A program made the translations under genes and the position numbers. Positions 36,057-44,258 of a DNA stretch of 64,000 nucleotides are shown piece after piece. The notes beneath the pieces are model-generated. The model ran no database searches and was not told the DNA's origin. It saw only the letters and a list, made by a program, of their open reading frames with translations. Each line of letters starts with the position of its first letter. Position 1 is the first letter of the stretch. The DNA comes from Szabonella alba (GTDB lineage Bacteria; Pseudomonadota; Alphaproteobacteria; Rhodobacterales; Rhodobacteraceae): assembly GCF_016765775.1 (NCBI RefSeq), contig NZ_JAESVN010000010.1, positions 1 through 64,000 on the forward strand, given 5' to 3'.

Positions 36057-36779
36057 TCAGGCCCTCTCGCCGCTGATCGAGACGGGGCCCAGCGGATAGC
36101 GCACGTTATGCTGCCCCACCCAGTCCAGGTAATGCGCCCGCGCGCCCGGAAAACCGATATGCACCCAGGCCGCCATGCCGTGATTGCCGCCATGGATGGG
36201 ATCGGAAAAATACCCTTCCTTGGTATTGGCCAGCAGGATCTTGAAGAAATCCCGGATCTCGGGGGCCAGCGGCACCTCTTCCGCCTCAAGCCGGGTCAGC
36301 GCCTCATCCTGCGCCTCGGTCTCCAGTCCGGCAAAGGGCGCTCCAAGGGTATCGCGGCACCAGTCGTCAAAGACCGGGATCGCCGCGCGATACACCTCGG
36401 CCGGGCTGAGCGGTGTCTGCCAGCCGAATTCGGGCGCTGCATCGGCCTGATGCGGGCCTGCCATGTACCAGTCACTGGCCTGTCCGAAATTTCCGTCCAG
36501 CTGGCGGTCGATGAAAACCGGCACCCGCGCCTCGATCGCGCCCGGTCCCGCGCCCTCTGACGGGATCAGCCGGGCCACGGCCGCCAGTACGAAAGCCCAT
36601 TCCCCGGGGGTGAAGAATTCCGGCGCATAATCCTCAAGCGGCGGCAGGTCCGCCTGTGCCATCGCGGGAAACGGCGCACTGAGCCCGACCATCGCAAGGC
36701 TTGCGGCGGAGACCTGCAGAAACTGGCGGCGGGCGCGGCTGGCGGGGGGGAAAAGCGGGGCCTCGGGGGGAAAGGTCAT
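36057..36779 (-). CDS. Gluconate 2-dehydrogenase subunit 3-like protein with Tat signal
   Basis: A 240-aa protein with a Tat signal (SRARRQFLQVSAASLAMVGLS), consistent with carrying the folded flavoprotein partner across the membrane. The mature part matches the small-subunit family (EFFTPGEWAFVLAAVARLIP, FIDRQLDGNFGQASDWYMAG, and ILLANTKEGYFSDPIHGGNHGMAAW). ATG 36779 is chosen; the open frame extends far upstream without meaning. It leads the operon with the GMC and cytochrome genes. An exact EcfG-type promoter lies 60 bases upstream. Confidence 0.88.
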   Translation of the reverse strand: MTFPPEAPLFPPASRARRQFLQVSAASLAMVGLSAPFPAMAQADLPPLEDYAPEFFTPGEWAFVLAAVARLIPSEGAGPGAIEARVPVFIDRQLDGNFGQASDWYMAGPHQADAAPEFGWQTPLSPAEVYRAAIPVFDDWCRDTLGAPFAGLETEAQDEALTRLEAEEVPLAPEIRDFFKILLANTKEGYFSDPIHGGNHGMAAWVHIGFPGARAHYLDWVGQHNVRYPLGPVSISGERA

Positions 36780-36838
36780 GTCGTTTCCTCGGATGAACTG
36801 GAGGCTGGAAGCGGCATTCGCGATGCGCCTGAGGGTTG

Positions 36839-36863
36839 AACCGGGCAAACCGCGAAATGTTCC
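36839..36863 (-). promoter_or_regulatory. EcfG-type promoter of the GMC dehydrogenase operon
   Basis: On the minus strand GGAAC, 17 bases, GTTCAA: exact consensus, 60 bases before the first ATG of the three-gene dehydrogenase operon. Confidence 0.72.
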
Positions 36864-36915
36864 CGGAATTCGGTAGCCGCATCCGGGGGGTGGTGTTGCG
36901 ACCTCTCGCCGTCCG

Positions 36916-36967
36916 TCTGCACGGCCCGCCTGCACGGGCCGCCTGCACGGGCCGCCTGCACGCGGGC
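36916..36967. repeat. 13-bp tandem repeat, about four units
   Basis: Units based on CCTGCACGGGCCG at 36929-36941 and 36942-36954, with imperfect copies at each end. It sits between two divergent EcfG-type promoters and outside any supported gene. Confidence 0.75.
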
Positions 36968-37008
36968 GTAATGGCACCCGGCTAAACGTTCGGCGGGAAC
37001 ATTTGGCG

Positions 37009-37033
37009 GGAACATTCGGGGGACCGCCCTGTT
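37009..37033 (+). promoter_or_regulatory. EcfG-type promoter of a small hydrophilic protein gene
   Basis: GGAAC, 17 bases, GTTGAA on the plus strand, 50 bases before the ATG at 37083. A second GGAAC at 36996 has no GTT at the right distance. Confidence 0.72.
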
Positions 37034-37082
37034 GAACGGGATGCGCAAGACGACATGCGCCTGTCCGTGAATGGAGGAAATC

Positions 37083-37289
37083 ATGGCAACGCAGAATCAG
37101 CACAATCCCACCCGGGACAATCAGAACCAAAAACACCCGAAGGATCCGGCCACGCAGGGCGGCACCCAGCAGCCGCAAAAGCAGCCCGGTCAGGACCAGA
37201 AAGGTCAGGACGCCCAGCACAAGCAGGGCGAACAGACCGGACGGGATGCCAAGGGCCACACGCCCGATAACCGGGATCAGAAACGCTGA
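37083..37289 (+). CDS. Small Gln/Lys/Asp-rich disordered protein (68 aa)
   Basis: This 68-residue protein is almost wholly hydrophilic (Gln, Lys, Asp, Asn, Pro), for example HNPTRDNQNQKHPKDPATQG, with no hydrophobic core, so it is surely disordered. GGAGGAA lies five bases before the ATG, a strong ribosome-binding site. An exact EcfG-type promoter precedes it. I do not recognise a named family; it resembles small stress-induced hydrophilins in composition. Confidence 0.7.
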   Translation: MATQNQHNPTRDNQNQKHPKDPATQGGTQQPQKQPGQDQKGQDAQHKQGEQTGRDAKGHTPDNRDQKR

Positions 37290-37381
37290 CCCCCACCAGC
37301 GTCACAACACAGGCGGCGGGGCTTCGGCCCTGCCGTCTGGCATTCGTGGCGGGCTTTTCGCGCCGCCAGTTGCAGTGATGC

Positions 37382-37406
37382 GGAACATTTCAAAGGCCAA
37401 AAGATT
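37382..37406 (+). promoter_or_regulatory. Near-consensus EcfG-type promoter
   Basis: GGAAC, 17 bases, ATTGAA: one mismatch in the -10 element (ATT for GTT). It ends 30 bases before the ATG at 37436, the same distance as at the sigma-factor gene. Confidence 0.5.
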
Positions 37407-37435
37407 GAAGCTGCATCAAACCGGAGGAACCCCAG

Positions 37436-37765
37436 ATGCCGAACGAACCCAAATTCGCCGCCGAAAAACGCCCGCCCCGGGCCGTGCCGCGCAAGAATGC
37501 GCAATCGGATCATGAAGGCTCCGCCCATCGGCCCGAGGAGTTCAAGGCCGGTGAATTAGAGGCGGGCGAAATCAAGTCCGGTGCGCCCGATCTGTCGCCT
37601 GAACAGAAACGCGCCGCGCCACAGGAAATCCGCAACGAGTCCACAGTGCAGGACACGGAGCAGGACAGCGATGCACCGTTGATCCCGCGCAGTCGCAACT
37701 TCGACAGCACCATAAGCGAAAATCGCGATCATTCGGGCCGGATCAACAAGCGCGACGACTGCTGA
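37436..37765 (+). CDS. Hydrophilic disordered protein (109 aa), function unknown
   Basis: A 109-aa charged protein (MPNEPKFAAEKRPPRAVPRK...) with Glu/Lys/Arg/Asp-rich sequence and no membrane or signal segment, ending SGRINKRDDC. GGAGGA precedes the ATG with good spacing. A one-mismatch EcfG promoter lies 30 bases upstream of the start. Together with the 68-aa gene just before it, it forms a pair of likely stress-induced hydrophilic proteins. No family recognised. Confidence 0.65.
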   Translation: MPNEPKFAAEKRPPRAVPRKNAQSDHEGSAHRPEEFKAGELEAGEIKSGAPDLSPEQKRAAPQEIRNESTVQDTEQDSDAPLIPRSRNFDSTISENRDHSGRINKRDDC

Positions 37766-38219
37766 AACCACAAGAAGCGACAGCGGCCCAAAAGGCGCTG
37801 CCACAAACAGGCCGGTCGGTACGGGTCCGCCGGTTCTGCCGCCCCCTGCGCGCACGCCTTTTGGTCTGGCCTTTCTCTCGGCGCGCAAAAGGAACCCGTC
37901 CTGCACGGAACATTCGCACCTCTTGCCGGTTGATCCCCTGCTTGCCCCCGAAACGGCAGGAAGAAACCGCAGGCAAGACAGGTCAGGAATCCGTTCGACC
38001 CGCAGCCGCCTGCTTGTCCAAGAACAACCGGTCTTTGCCGGATCAGGACCACGCCCACACCGGTGCCATTCGGGCAGCGGACCCATCGAAGGCCCTCGCA
38101 CCCTTCGGGGTAAATGAAAGCGGCATAGACAGGAACTGCCCACACGGCCGGATCACGACGCGTCTGCCCGTTTCAGCCGCGCGACCAATGATCGCGGCAC
38201 CATATCGAAGGGAAACTGA
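37766..38219. other. Intergenic with an exact EcfG promoter and a ~290-base leader
   Basis: About 450 bp without a supported gene. It contains an exact EcfG-type promoter (37907-37931) that points toward the DUF892 gene at 38220 but is 288 bases away. The transcript would carry a long leader or could encode a small RNA. Open frames here lack ribosome-binding sites. Confidence 0.5.
37907..37931 (+). promoter_or_regulatory. EcfG-type promoter with a distant downstream gene
   Basis: GGAAC, 17 bases, GTTGAT on the plus strand: exact consensus. The next supported start is 38220, a second DUF892 gene. Confidence 0.65.
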
Positions 38220-38729
38220 ATGGACGACAATATCCGTGAAAATTATGTCGCATGGCTTCGCGATGCCCATGCGATGGAAGAGCAGGCCCTGACGATGATG
38301 CGCGGGAAGCTGTCGCGACTTGAGAATTACCCCGAACTCAGCGCCCGGATCAAAACGCATATCTCGGAAACCGAACGCCAGGCGGCGGCCTTGCTGGACC
38401 TTCTGAACACCCGCGCCTCGGGCAGTTCGATGATGAAGGACGCGATGGGAAAGATGGCCGCGTCCGGTCAGGCCCTCAGCGGTTTCTTTGCCATCGACGA
38501 GGTCGTGAAAGACTGCATGGGCAGCTATGCCTTCGAACATATGGAAATCATTGCCTACAAGGTGTTGATCGCCACCGCCGACCGCCTGGGGGATCACAGG
38601 GCGGTGTCCGTCCTTCAGCAGATCCTTGTCGAGGAACAGGACATGGCGGACTGGCTGTTCGAACACACCGACACGATCACACGGGATTTTCTGAAGCGCG
38701 ACGAGGCCGATCTGCAGGCCAGCCGATGA
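38220..38729 (+). CDS. Second DUF892-type ferritin-like protein
   Basis: A 169-residue helical protein: ENYVAWLRDAHAMEEQALTM at the N-terminus, then LSARIKTHISETERQAAALLDLL, FAFEHMEIIAYKVLIATADRLG-like helices and LVEEQDMADWLFEHTDTITR. Regularly placed Glu/His residues match a ferritin-like four-helix bundle of the DUF892 group. AAGGGAA lies upstream of the ATG. It is likely stress-induced, given the promoter 288 bases upstream. It is only distantly similar to the 28688 protein. Confidence 0.85.
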   Translation: MDDNIRENYVAWLRDAHAMEEQALTMMRGKLSRLENYPELSARIKTHISETERQAAALLDLLNTRASGSSMMKDAMGKMAASGQALSGFFAIDEVVKDCMGSYAFEHMEIIAYKVLIATADRLGDHRAVSVLQQILVEEQDMADWLFEHTDTITRDFLKRDEADLQASR

Positions 38730-38807
38730 TGGGTCGGGTGACACGGCCTGTAGCTCCGCCCCGGCTTCCACGCGGCCGGATCGCAGCCCGGTTCTGACCT
38801 GAGCCCT

Positions 38808-38857
38808 CCGTCGCCGCGATCCGGCGACCCAAGCATCCCCGTCGCCGCGATCCGGCG
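38808..38857. repeat. 19-bp direct repeat (two copies)
   Basis: CCGTCGCCGCGATCCGGCG occurs at 38808-38826 and 38839-38857, just upstream of the PRC-barrel gene. The function is unknown; it could form a cruciform with its partly self-complementary GC arms. Confidence 0.7.
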
Positions 38858-38880
38858 GCCCGATCCTCAAGGAGAAGACC

Positions 38881-40026
38881 ATGAGAAAACTTCTTTTGAC
38901 CACCACGCTTGTCTCAGCCCTGTCAGCCGCACCGCTTGTGGCGCAGACCACCGATCCGGCAGTCTCGTCGGACGGAACTGCATCGAGCGGGACCACTGCC
39001 AACCGGGCAGACATGTCCGCCGTCACGGTGCCCGAAGGGTTCAACCAGCAGGACATGGCGCTGACCGCCGACGATCTGCTGGGCGCAACACTTTATGACG
39101 TCACCGGCGACTCGATCGGCGAAGTGGTGGATCTGGTGCTGCATATCGAGGCCTCGGAAGAGGTGATGCCCGGCGCTGGCGCCTCGATGGACACGACCAC
39201 ATCCGGCGGGGCCGGTGTCTCCAGCGCGGGCAACCAAAGCATGACCGGCACGGATCCGGCTGGCACGGATCAGGGCACGGCTGGCACGACCGGCACGGCA
39301 ACCGAATCGGTCAGCGGTGACAGCGGGGTGACAGGCACCGCCCGAACAATGACCGGAACCACGACCGGAACGATGCCCGAATCCGATGGCAGCACGGACG
39401 CGACCGGCGCACCCATCTCGGGCAGCAGCGCGGATGGCATGAGCGGCGGGACCACCGGAACCGACGGGACGACTGCAACCGACGGGTCCGGCGGGCCGCC
39501 CGAAAGCGCTGGCGCCGCCAGCGGTTCGGCAGGGGAATCCAGCAACGCTGACTCCGGCACTTCCGCGACCGGGACCGCCACCGAAGGCTCCGCCAGCACT
39601 GACGCAAACACCTCATCGGGCGCAGGCGGCACGACGGATATGCAAACCGGCACCACCGGCAGCAATACCGCAACCGGCTCGACAATGGCCACCGGCAGCG
39701 ACAGCGCCGCCGTCGACAGCACCCTGCCCGCCACCACCGTGCCCGACACCGGCGGGCCAGCCGCCACCGGCACAGACTCTGGCGGCATGAACAGCAGCAG
39801 TGCCGATCAGGGCCAGCCGACCCATGCCGTTCTGGATATCGGCGGCTTCCTTGGCATCGGCGTGCACAGCGTTGCGGTGCCGGTCAGCGATCTCGCGATC
39901 TACAGCAATGACAGCGAAACCCGCGTCTATCTGCCCTGGACCCGCGAACAGATCGAGGCGCTGCCGGAATATGATGCGGACAACCCGGACTCGCTGGGTC
40001 GTTCGGGCATGCCGATCACGCAATGA
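38881..40026 (+). CDS. Exported PRC-barrel protein interrupted by a Ser/Thr/Gly-rich insert
   Basis: A 381-aa protein with a signal peptide (to about SAAPLVAQ). A PRC-barrel domain begins LLGATLYDVTGDSIGEVVDLVLHIE (residues ~66-90), is interrupted by ~220 residues of low-complexity Ser/Thr/Gly/Asp sequence (about 95-310), and resumes HAVLDIGGFLGIGVHSVAVPVSDLAIY. In ordinary exported PRC-barrel proteins these two halves are adjacent, so the tract is an internal insertion in a loop. AAGGAG precedes the ATG. Its function is unknown; such proteins are frequent near stress genes. Confidence 0.8.
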   Translation: MRKLLLTTTLVSALSAAPLVAQTTDPAVSSDGTASSGTTANRADMSAVTVPEGFNQQDMALTADDLLGATLYDVTGDSIGEVVDLVLHIEASEEVMPGAGASMDTTTSGGAGVSSAGNQSMTGTDPAGTDQGTAGTTGTATESVSGDSGVTGTARTMTGTTTGTMPESDGSTDATGAPISGSSADGMSGGTTGTDGTTATDGSGGPPESAGAASGSAGESSNADSGTSATGTATEGSASTDANTSSGAGGTTDMQTGTTGSNTATGSTMATGSDSAAVDSTLPATTVPDTGGPAATGTDSGGMNSSSADQGQPTHAVLDIGGFLGIGVHSVAVPVSDLAIYSNDSETRVYLPWTREQIEALPEYDADNPDSLGRSGMPITQ

Positions 40027-40142
40027 GCCTGGCAGGATCCGGGGACGCCCCCACCCTTTGAACCGGATCCTGTCCCGACGCCGCCTTGCCGTCTGATACA
40101 AGTCGGCGCCGGTCTTAACCACGATGCCGCGAAAGGCCTCCG

Positions 40143-40346
40143 ATGACCCACTGCCCCAAAGTCCCGGCCCTGCCGGGAAACGAGATCCTGCGTCAGGTCG
40201 AACTTCATGTGATCGACCAACGCCAGCAACAGATTGATCCGGCCGGACGGCACCGGACCGATCCGAACCGCCGCAATGACGGCAACCGCAAGCAACCGGG
40301 CGGCTCCTCGGATCGCAGCCCGCCCGAAACCAGCACAGGAGACTGA
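40143..40346 (+). CDS. Possible small protein upstream of katE (67 aa)
   Basis: A 67-residue frame with AAAGG seven bases before its ATG ends one base before the katE start, so it could be translated together with katE. The first half ([20 protein letters not shown] and onward) has a plausible amphipathic helix; the second half is Arg/Asp/Pro/Ser-rich. No family recognised. It may instead be katE leader sequence. Confidence 0.35.
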   Translation: MTHCPKVPALPGNEILRQVELHVIDQRQQQIDPAGRHRTDPNRRNDGNRKQPGGSSDRSPPETSTGD

Positions 40347-40347
40347 G

Positions 40348-42435
40348 ATGACCAAGTCCGACCGCGCAAGACTTCACGACCAGACACTTGCCCGGGGGCC
40401 GGGCGGCACGCTGCATCAGACCGCCCCGGAAGGGACGCAACCCCTGACCACTGCACAGGGCGGGCCGGTCGCCGACGATCAGAACACGCTGAAGGCCGGG
40501 GCGCGTGGTCCGGCCCTGATCGAGGATTTCCATTTCCGCGAAAAGCTGTTCCATTTCGACCATGAACGCATTCCCGAACGGGTGGTCCATGCCCGGGGCT
40601 ATGGCGCGCATGGCTATTTTGAGACCTACGACACGCTTTCCGAATATACCTGCGCCGATATCTTCCAGCGCGCCGGAGAGATCACCCCGGTCTTTGTGCG
40701 CTTCTCAACCGTGGCCGGATCCAAGGGCAGCGTCGATCTGGCCCGCGACGCGCGTGGTTTCGCCGTCAAGTTCTATACGCAAGAGGGCAACTGGGATCTG
40801 GTCGGCAACAATATCCCGGTCTTTTTCATTCAGGACGCAATCAAGTTTCCAGACATCATCCATGCGGTGAAGCCGGAACCGGACCGCGGCTTTCCGCAGG
40901 CCCAGTCGGCGCATGACAATTTCTGGGATTTCATCAGCCTGACGCCTGAATCCATGCATATGATCATGTGGGTCATGTCGGATCGCGCCATCCCCCGGTC
41001 CTTCCGCTTCATGGAGGGTTTCGGCGTCCATACCTTCCGCCTGCTGGATGCGCAGGGCAAATCCACCTTTGTCAAATTCCTCTGGAAGCCCAAGCTGGGC
41101 CTGCAATCGGTGATGTGGAGCGAGGCCGTGAAGATCAACGGCGCCGATCCCGATTTCCACCGCCGCGACCTGTGGAATGCCATCGGATCGGGCGATTTTC
41201 CGGAATGGGAGCTGTGCCTTCAGCTGTTCGATCAGGACTTCGCCGACGGGTTTGAGTTCGACATTCTCGACCCGACCAAACTCATCCCCGAAGAGATCCT
41301 CAAGCCGGTGCCCGTGGGGCGGCTGGTGCTGGACCGGATGCCGGACAATTTCTTTGCCGAAACCGAACAGGTCGCCTTCATGACGCAGAACGTGCCGCCG
41401 GGGATCGACTTTTCCGATGATCCGCTGCTGCAGGGGCGGAATTTCAGCTATCTCGACACGCAGTTGAAACGGCTGGGCAGTCCGAATTTCACCCATATCC
41501 CGATCAATGCCCCGAAATGCCCCTTCGCGCATTTTCAGCGGGACGGGCATATGGCGATGCGCAACCCGAAGGGCCGGGCCAATTATCAACCGAATTCATG
41601 GCAGGAAGGTCCACGAGAGGATCCCGCACGCGGACATCTCAGCCATGCCACCCCGGCCGATGGCCCGAAACAGCGGCTGCGGCCCGAAAGCTTTGCCGAT
41701 CACTACAGTCAGGCCCGGCAGTTCTATCAAAGCCAGACCGCCACCGAGCAGAACCATATCGCCGATGCGCTGATCTTCGAATTGTCGAAATGCGAAACGC
41801 CGGTCATCCGCGAACGCATGGTTGCCCATCTGCTGAACATTGACGCCCCGCTGGCCGGGAAGGTTGCCGACCGGCTGGGGATCGCGGCGATGCCCGAGCC
41901 TGCCGACAGCGCCGTGCCTTTGCGCGATCTGCCGGCATCGCCGGCGCTGAGCATCGAGCGCAATGGTCCGGACAGCTTTGCAGGCCGCAAGCTGGGGGTT
42001 CTGGTCTGTGACGGTGTCGATGCCACATTGCTGCAGGAACTGTCGGACGCGCTGCACGAAGAAGGCGCCACGCTGGAGATCGTGGCCCCAAAAATCGGCG
42101 GTGTGACGGCGTCCGATGGCAGCAGGATCCCGGCGATGCATATGGTCGAGGGTGGCCCTTCGGTCCTCTTCGACGCGGTGGCGCTGGTCCTGACGGCCGA
42201 AGGGGCCGCGCGTCTGGCGCAAGAGGCCCCGGCGCGCGATTTTGTCCGCGATGCTTTCGCGCATTGCAAGTTCATCGCCCACAGCCCGGGCGCGGCGGCC
42301 CTGCTGAAGGCCGCGGGGATCGACCCGGCGGCGGATGAGGGGATTATTGCGCTGGAACCCGGCACCTCTGCCGGTTTCGTTGCCGCCTGCCGCCCGCTGC
42401 GGCTCTGGTCGCGCGAAGGGGCGGGCAAACCCTGA
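40348..42435 (+). CDS. katE: Large-subunit (clade 2) monofunctional catalase
   Basis: This 695-aa haem catalase of the HPII/KatE type degrades hydrogen peroxide. It has the catalytic His in [15 protein letters not shown], the Asn in [14 protein letters not shown] and the proximal haem Tyr in [14 protein letters not shown]. The length, and a C-terminal DJ-1/PfpI-like flavodoxin-fold domain from about residue 540 ([20 protein letters not shown]), mark clade 2. ATG 40348 is chosen with AGGAGA seven bases upstream. It sits at the end of the stress island; in many bacteria KatE is under general stress control, but no exact EcfG site is seen here. Confidence 0.96.
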   Translation: MTKSDRARLHDQTLARGPGGTLHQTAPEGTQPLTTAQGGPVADDQNTLKAGARGPALIEDFHFREKLFHFDHERIPERVVHARGYGAHGYFETYDTLSEYTCADIFQRAGEITPVFVRFSTVAGSKGSVDLARDARGFAVKFYTQEGNWDLVGNNIPVFFIQDAIKFPDIIHAVKPEPDRGFPQAQSAHDNFWDFISLTPESMHMIMWVMSDRAIPRSFRFMEGFGVHTFRLLDAQGKSTFVKFLWKPKLGLQSVMWSEAVKINGADPDFHRRDLWNAIGSGDFPEWELCLQLFDQDFADGFEFDILDPTKLIPEEILKPVPVGRLVLDRMPDNFFAETEQVAFMTQNVPPGIDFSDDPLLQGRNFSYLDTQLKRLGSPNFTHIPINAPKCPFAHFQRDGHMAMRNPKGRANYQPNSWQEGPREDPARGHLSHATPADGPKQRLRPESFADHYSQARQFYQSQTATEQNHIADALIFELSKCETPVIRERMVAHLLNIDAPLAGKVADRLGIAAMPEPADSAVPLRDLPASPALSIERNGPDSFAGRKLGVLVCDGVDATLLQELSDALHEEGATLEIVAPKIGGVTASDGSRIPAMHMVEGGPSVLFDAVALVLTAEGAARLAQEAPARDFVRDAFAHCKFIAHSPGAAALLKAAGIDPAADEGIIALEPGTSAGFVAACRPLRLWSREGAGKP

Positions 42436-42568
42436 AACGACCCGCAACAAGCCGGGGATGTAAGGATCAGGGCGCGGGGATCGTAGGGGCGCGGGGGCTG
42501 CCTGCGCAAAGGCCCGCGCCCCTGACCCGAAACAAGGCGGAAAAACGGGCGCGGCACCCGCAGCGGTC

Positions 42569-43114
42569 TCAGAATTGCCGGCTCAGTCCGCGTTCGCCCG
42601 CAAGACCGAACCGCCAGGGCAGATCGACCGCACGGGAAATGCCGATGCGCGGGCCGCAAACGATGCCGGTCACCGGCGCGGCAGCCGGGCGCAGCCGCAG
42701 ATCGGTGCCGTCGAAGGGCCTGCCATCATCGTCGATCCGCACATCCAGTGCCTGACTGAGCCGCCCCGGTCCCGCACAAAGCGGACCCGTCGGGCGGCGC
42801 TGACGCATCTCGGCGATCCCCCATTCCGGCCGCAGCGCACGGATCAGCACAGCCTCCCCCCGGCGGCCGACGACATTCAGGCACAGATGCAGCCCATAGG
42901 CGCGATAGACATAGGCATGGCCAGCCGGACCGAACATTGCGCGGTTGCGCGGCGTCGGGCCGCGAAAGCTGTGTGAGGCCGGATCATCGGCGGCATAGGC
43001 TTCGGTCTCGGTCACGATGCCGCCCACGCCCCGCACGGTCAGCGCCGCACCGATCAGCGCACGGGCCAACGCGCAGGCATCCAGATCAGGATCGAAGGGC
43101 GGGCTGAAATCCAT
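42569..43114 (-). CDS. DNA-3-methyladenine glycosylase (AAG/Mpg family)
   Basis: This 181-residue enzyme removes alkylated bases in base-excision repair. It carries the AAG-family pattern GGIVTETEAYAADDPASHSF, PRNRAMFGPAGHAYVYRAYGLHLCLNVV and LIRALRP, with the Tyr and Glu of the active site. Length matches the bacterial family. It is convergent with katE and has no operon partner. Confidence 0.93.
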   Translation of the reverse strand: MDFSPPFDPDLDACALARALIGAALTVRGVGGIVTETEAYAADDPASHSFRGPTPRNRAMFGPAGHAYVYRAYGLHLCLNVVGRRGEAVLIRALRPEWGIAEMRQRRPTGPLCAGPGRLSQALDVRIDDDGRPFDGTDLRLRPAAAPVTGIVCGPRIGISRAVDLPWRFGLAGERGLSRQF

Positions 43115-43252
43115 GCGACAAACTCCGTACTGCCCGCCTTAGCGCAACTGCGGCAGAAGATCTTGTCCGAAACGCGTGATGAAGGCCTCTTGACCGGGCC
43201 CGGTGTTGTGACCGCAGCGCGGGACAGAAATGCAAGGTCGCAGGCGTGGCAG

Positions 43253-44158
43253 TCATCGCGGGACCGGTGGCGCCTTGTTTCCGTCCCGCACCATGGCGAT
43301 GAAGGCAGCAAAACCTGCCGAAGGGTTGCGGCGGCCGGGATAATACAGGCTGAACCCCGGGCGCGCGGGCGTCCAGTCCTCCAGCAGGCGGATCATGCGC
43401 CCGGCGGCAAGATCCTCGGCCACATCGCCCTCGATGAAATAGCCGATCCCCGCCCCGTCCAGCACGGCCGCGCGGGCGATGGCGGGCTCATCCATCGTCA
43501 GGCGGCCCTTCGCCTCAAAGGGCAAGGGCGCGCCGTCCTTTTCAAAGGGCCAGCGCAGCAGCGCGCCATTGGGCAGGCGGATACGCAGACAATGCGCCGG
43601 GTCAAGATCGGCGGGGGAACGGGGTGCCGGATGCCGCAGCAGCCATTCCGGCGCGGCCACCACGGCATGACGCTCGGGGCGCCCCAACGGCAGGGCAATC
43701 ATGTCGCGCGGCACCAGATCGGCGGGACGGATGCCCAGATCGAAGCCGTCAGCCACGATATCGACCAGCCGCCCCTCGGTCACCAGATCGACCTGCATCT
43801 CGGGATAGCGGCGCAGGAAATCCAGCACCAGCGGCGCGACCTCCCGGCCCGCCTGTGCCGACGCGTTGATCCGCAGCATTCCTGAGGGCGTTTCGCGTTG
43901 CGACCGGGCCGTGTCCATCGCGGCGCGGATCTCGGCAATGGCGGGGGCGACGCGGGCAACAAAATCGCGCCCGGCATCGGTCAGGGAAACGCTGCGGGTG
44001 GTGCGGTTGAACAGCCGCACACCAAGCCCCGCCTCCAGCCGCCCGATCGTATGCGACAGCGCGGTGGTCGACAGGCCCAGATCCAGCGCAGCCGCGCGAA
44101 AGGATCCGCGCCGCGCGATGGCCAGAACCGCCTCAAGCCCCTTCAGACCGGTTTCCAT
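43253..44158 (-). CDS. LysR-family transcriptional regulator
   Basis: This 301-aa protein has a typical N-terminal LysR helix-turn-helix ([20 protein letters not shown], then [22 protein letters not shown]) and a substrate-binding C-terminal half. It is divergent from an NTF2-like gene and an SDR gene, its likely targets. A 15-bp interrupted palindrome lies in the shared gap (44197-44211). The effector is unknown. Confidence 0.92.
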   Translation of the reverse strand: METGLKGLEAVLAIARRGSFRAAALDLGLSTTALSHTIGRLEAGLGVRLFNRTTRSVSLTDAGRDFVARVAPAIAEIRAAMDTARSQRETPSGMLRINASAQAGREVAPLVLDFLRRYPEMQVDLVTEGRLVDIVADGFDLGIRPADLVPRDMIALPLGRPERHAVVAAPEWLLRHPAPRSPADLDPAHCLRIRLPNGALLRWPFEKDGAPLPFEAKGRLTMDEPAIARAAVLDGAGIGYFIEGDVAEDLAAGRMIRLLEDWTPARPGFSLYYPGRRNPSAGFAAFIAMVRDGNKAPPVPR

Positions 44159-44196
44159 TTATTATCCCGATTTCGTCATCATCAGATGCCACTTTA

Positions 44197-44211
44197 TCCC
44201 GATTATCGGGA
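44197..44211. promoter_or_regulatory. Likely LysR-type operator
   Basis: TCCCGAT-T-ATCGGGA is a perfect interrupted palindrome in the LysR/NTF2 gap. The half site TATCCCGAT also occurs at 44163-44171, exactly 32 bases (about three helical turns) from its copy at 44195-44203, as expected for recognition and activation sites. Confidence 0.55.
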
Positions 44212-44258
44212 AGCGCGTCGAGGGCTATGTTGTTGGCAGAGACATGATGGAGACCGAA

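Noticed and set aside
36996-37020. Extra GGAAC upstream of the 68-aa protein gene
   Set aside because: No GTT at 16-18 bases; only the second GGAAC (37009) has a proper partner.
40021-40347. Search for an EcfG promoter before katE
   Set aside because: No GGAAC element in the 320 bases upstream, so katE cannot be placed in the EcfG set from sequence.
41596-42450. 284- and 310-codon minus-strand frames opposite katE
   Set aside because: Shadows of the catalase C-terminal domain, which has clear DJ-1/PfpI-like sequence on the plus strand.
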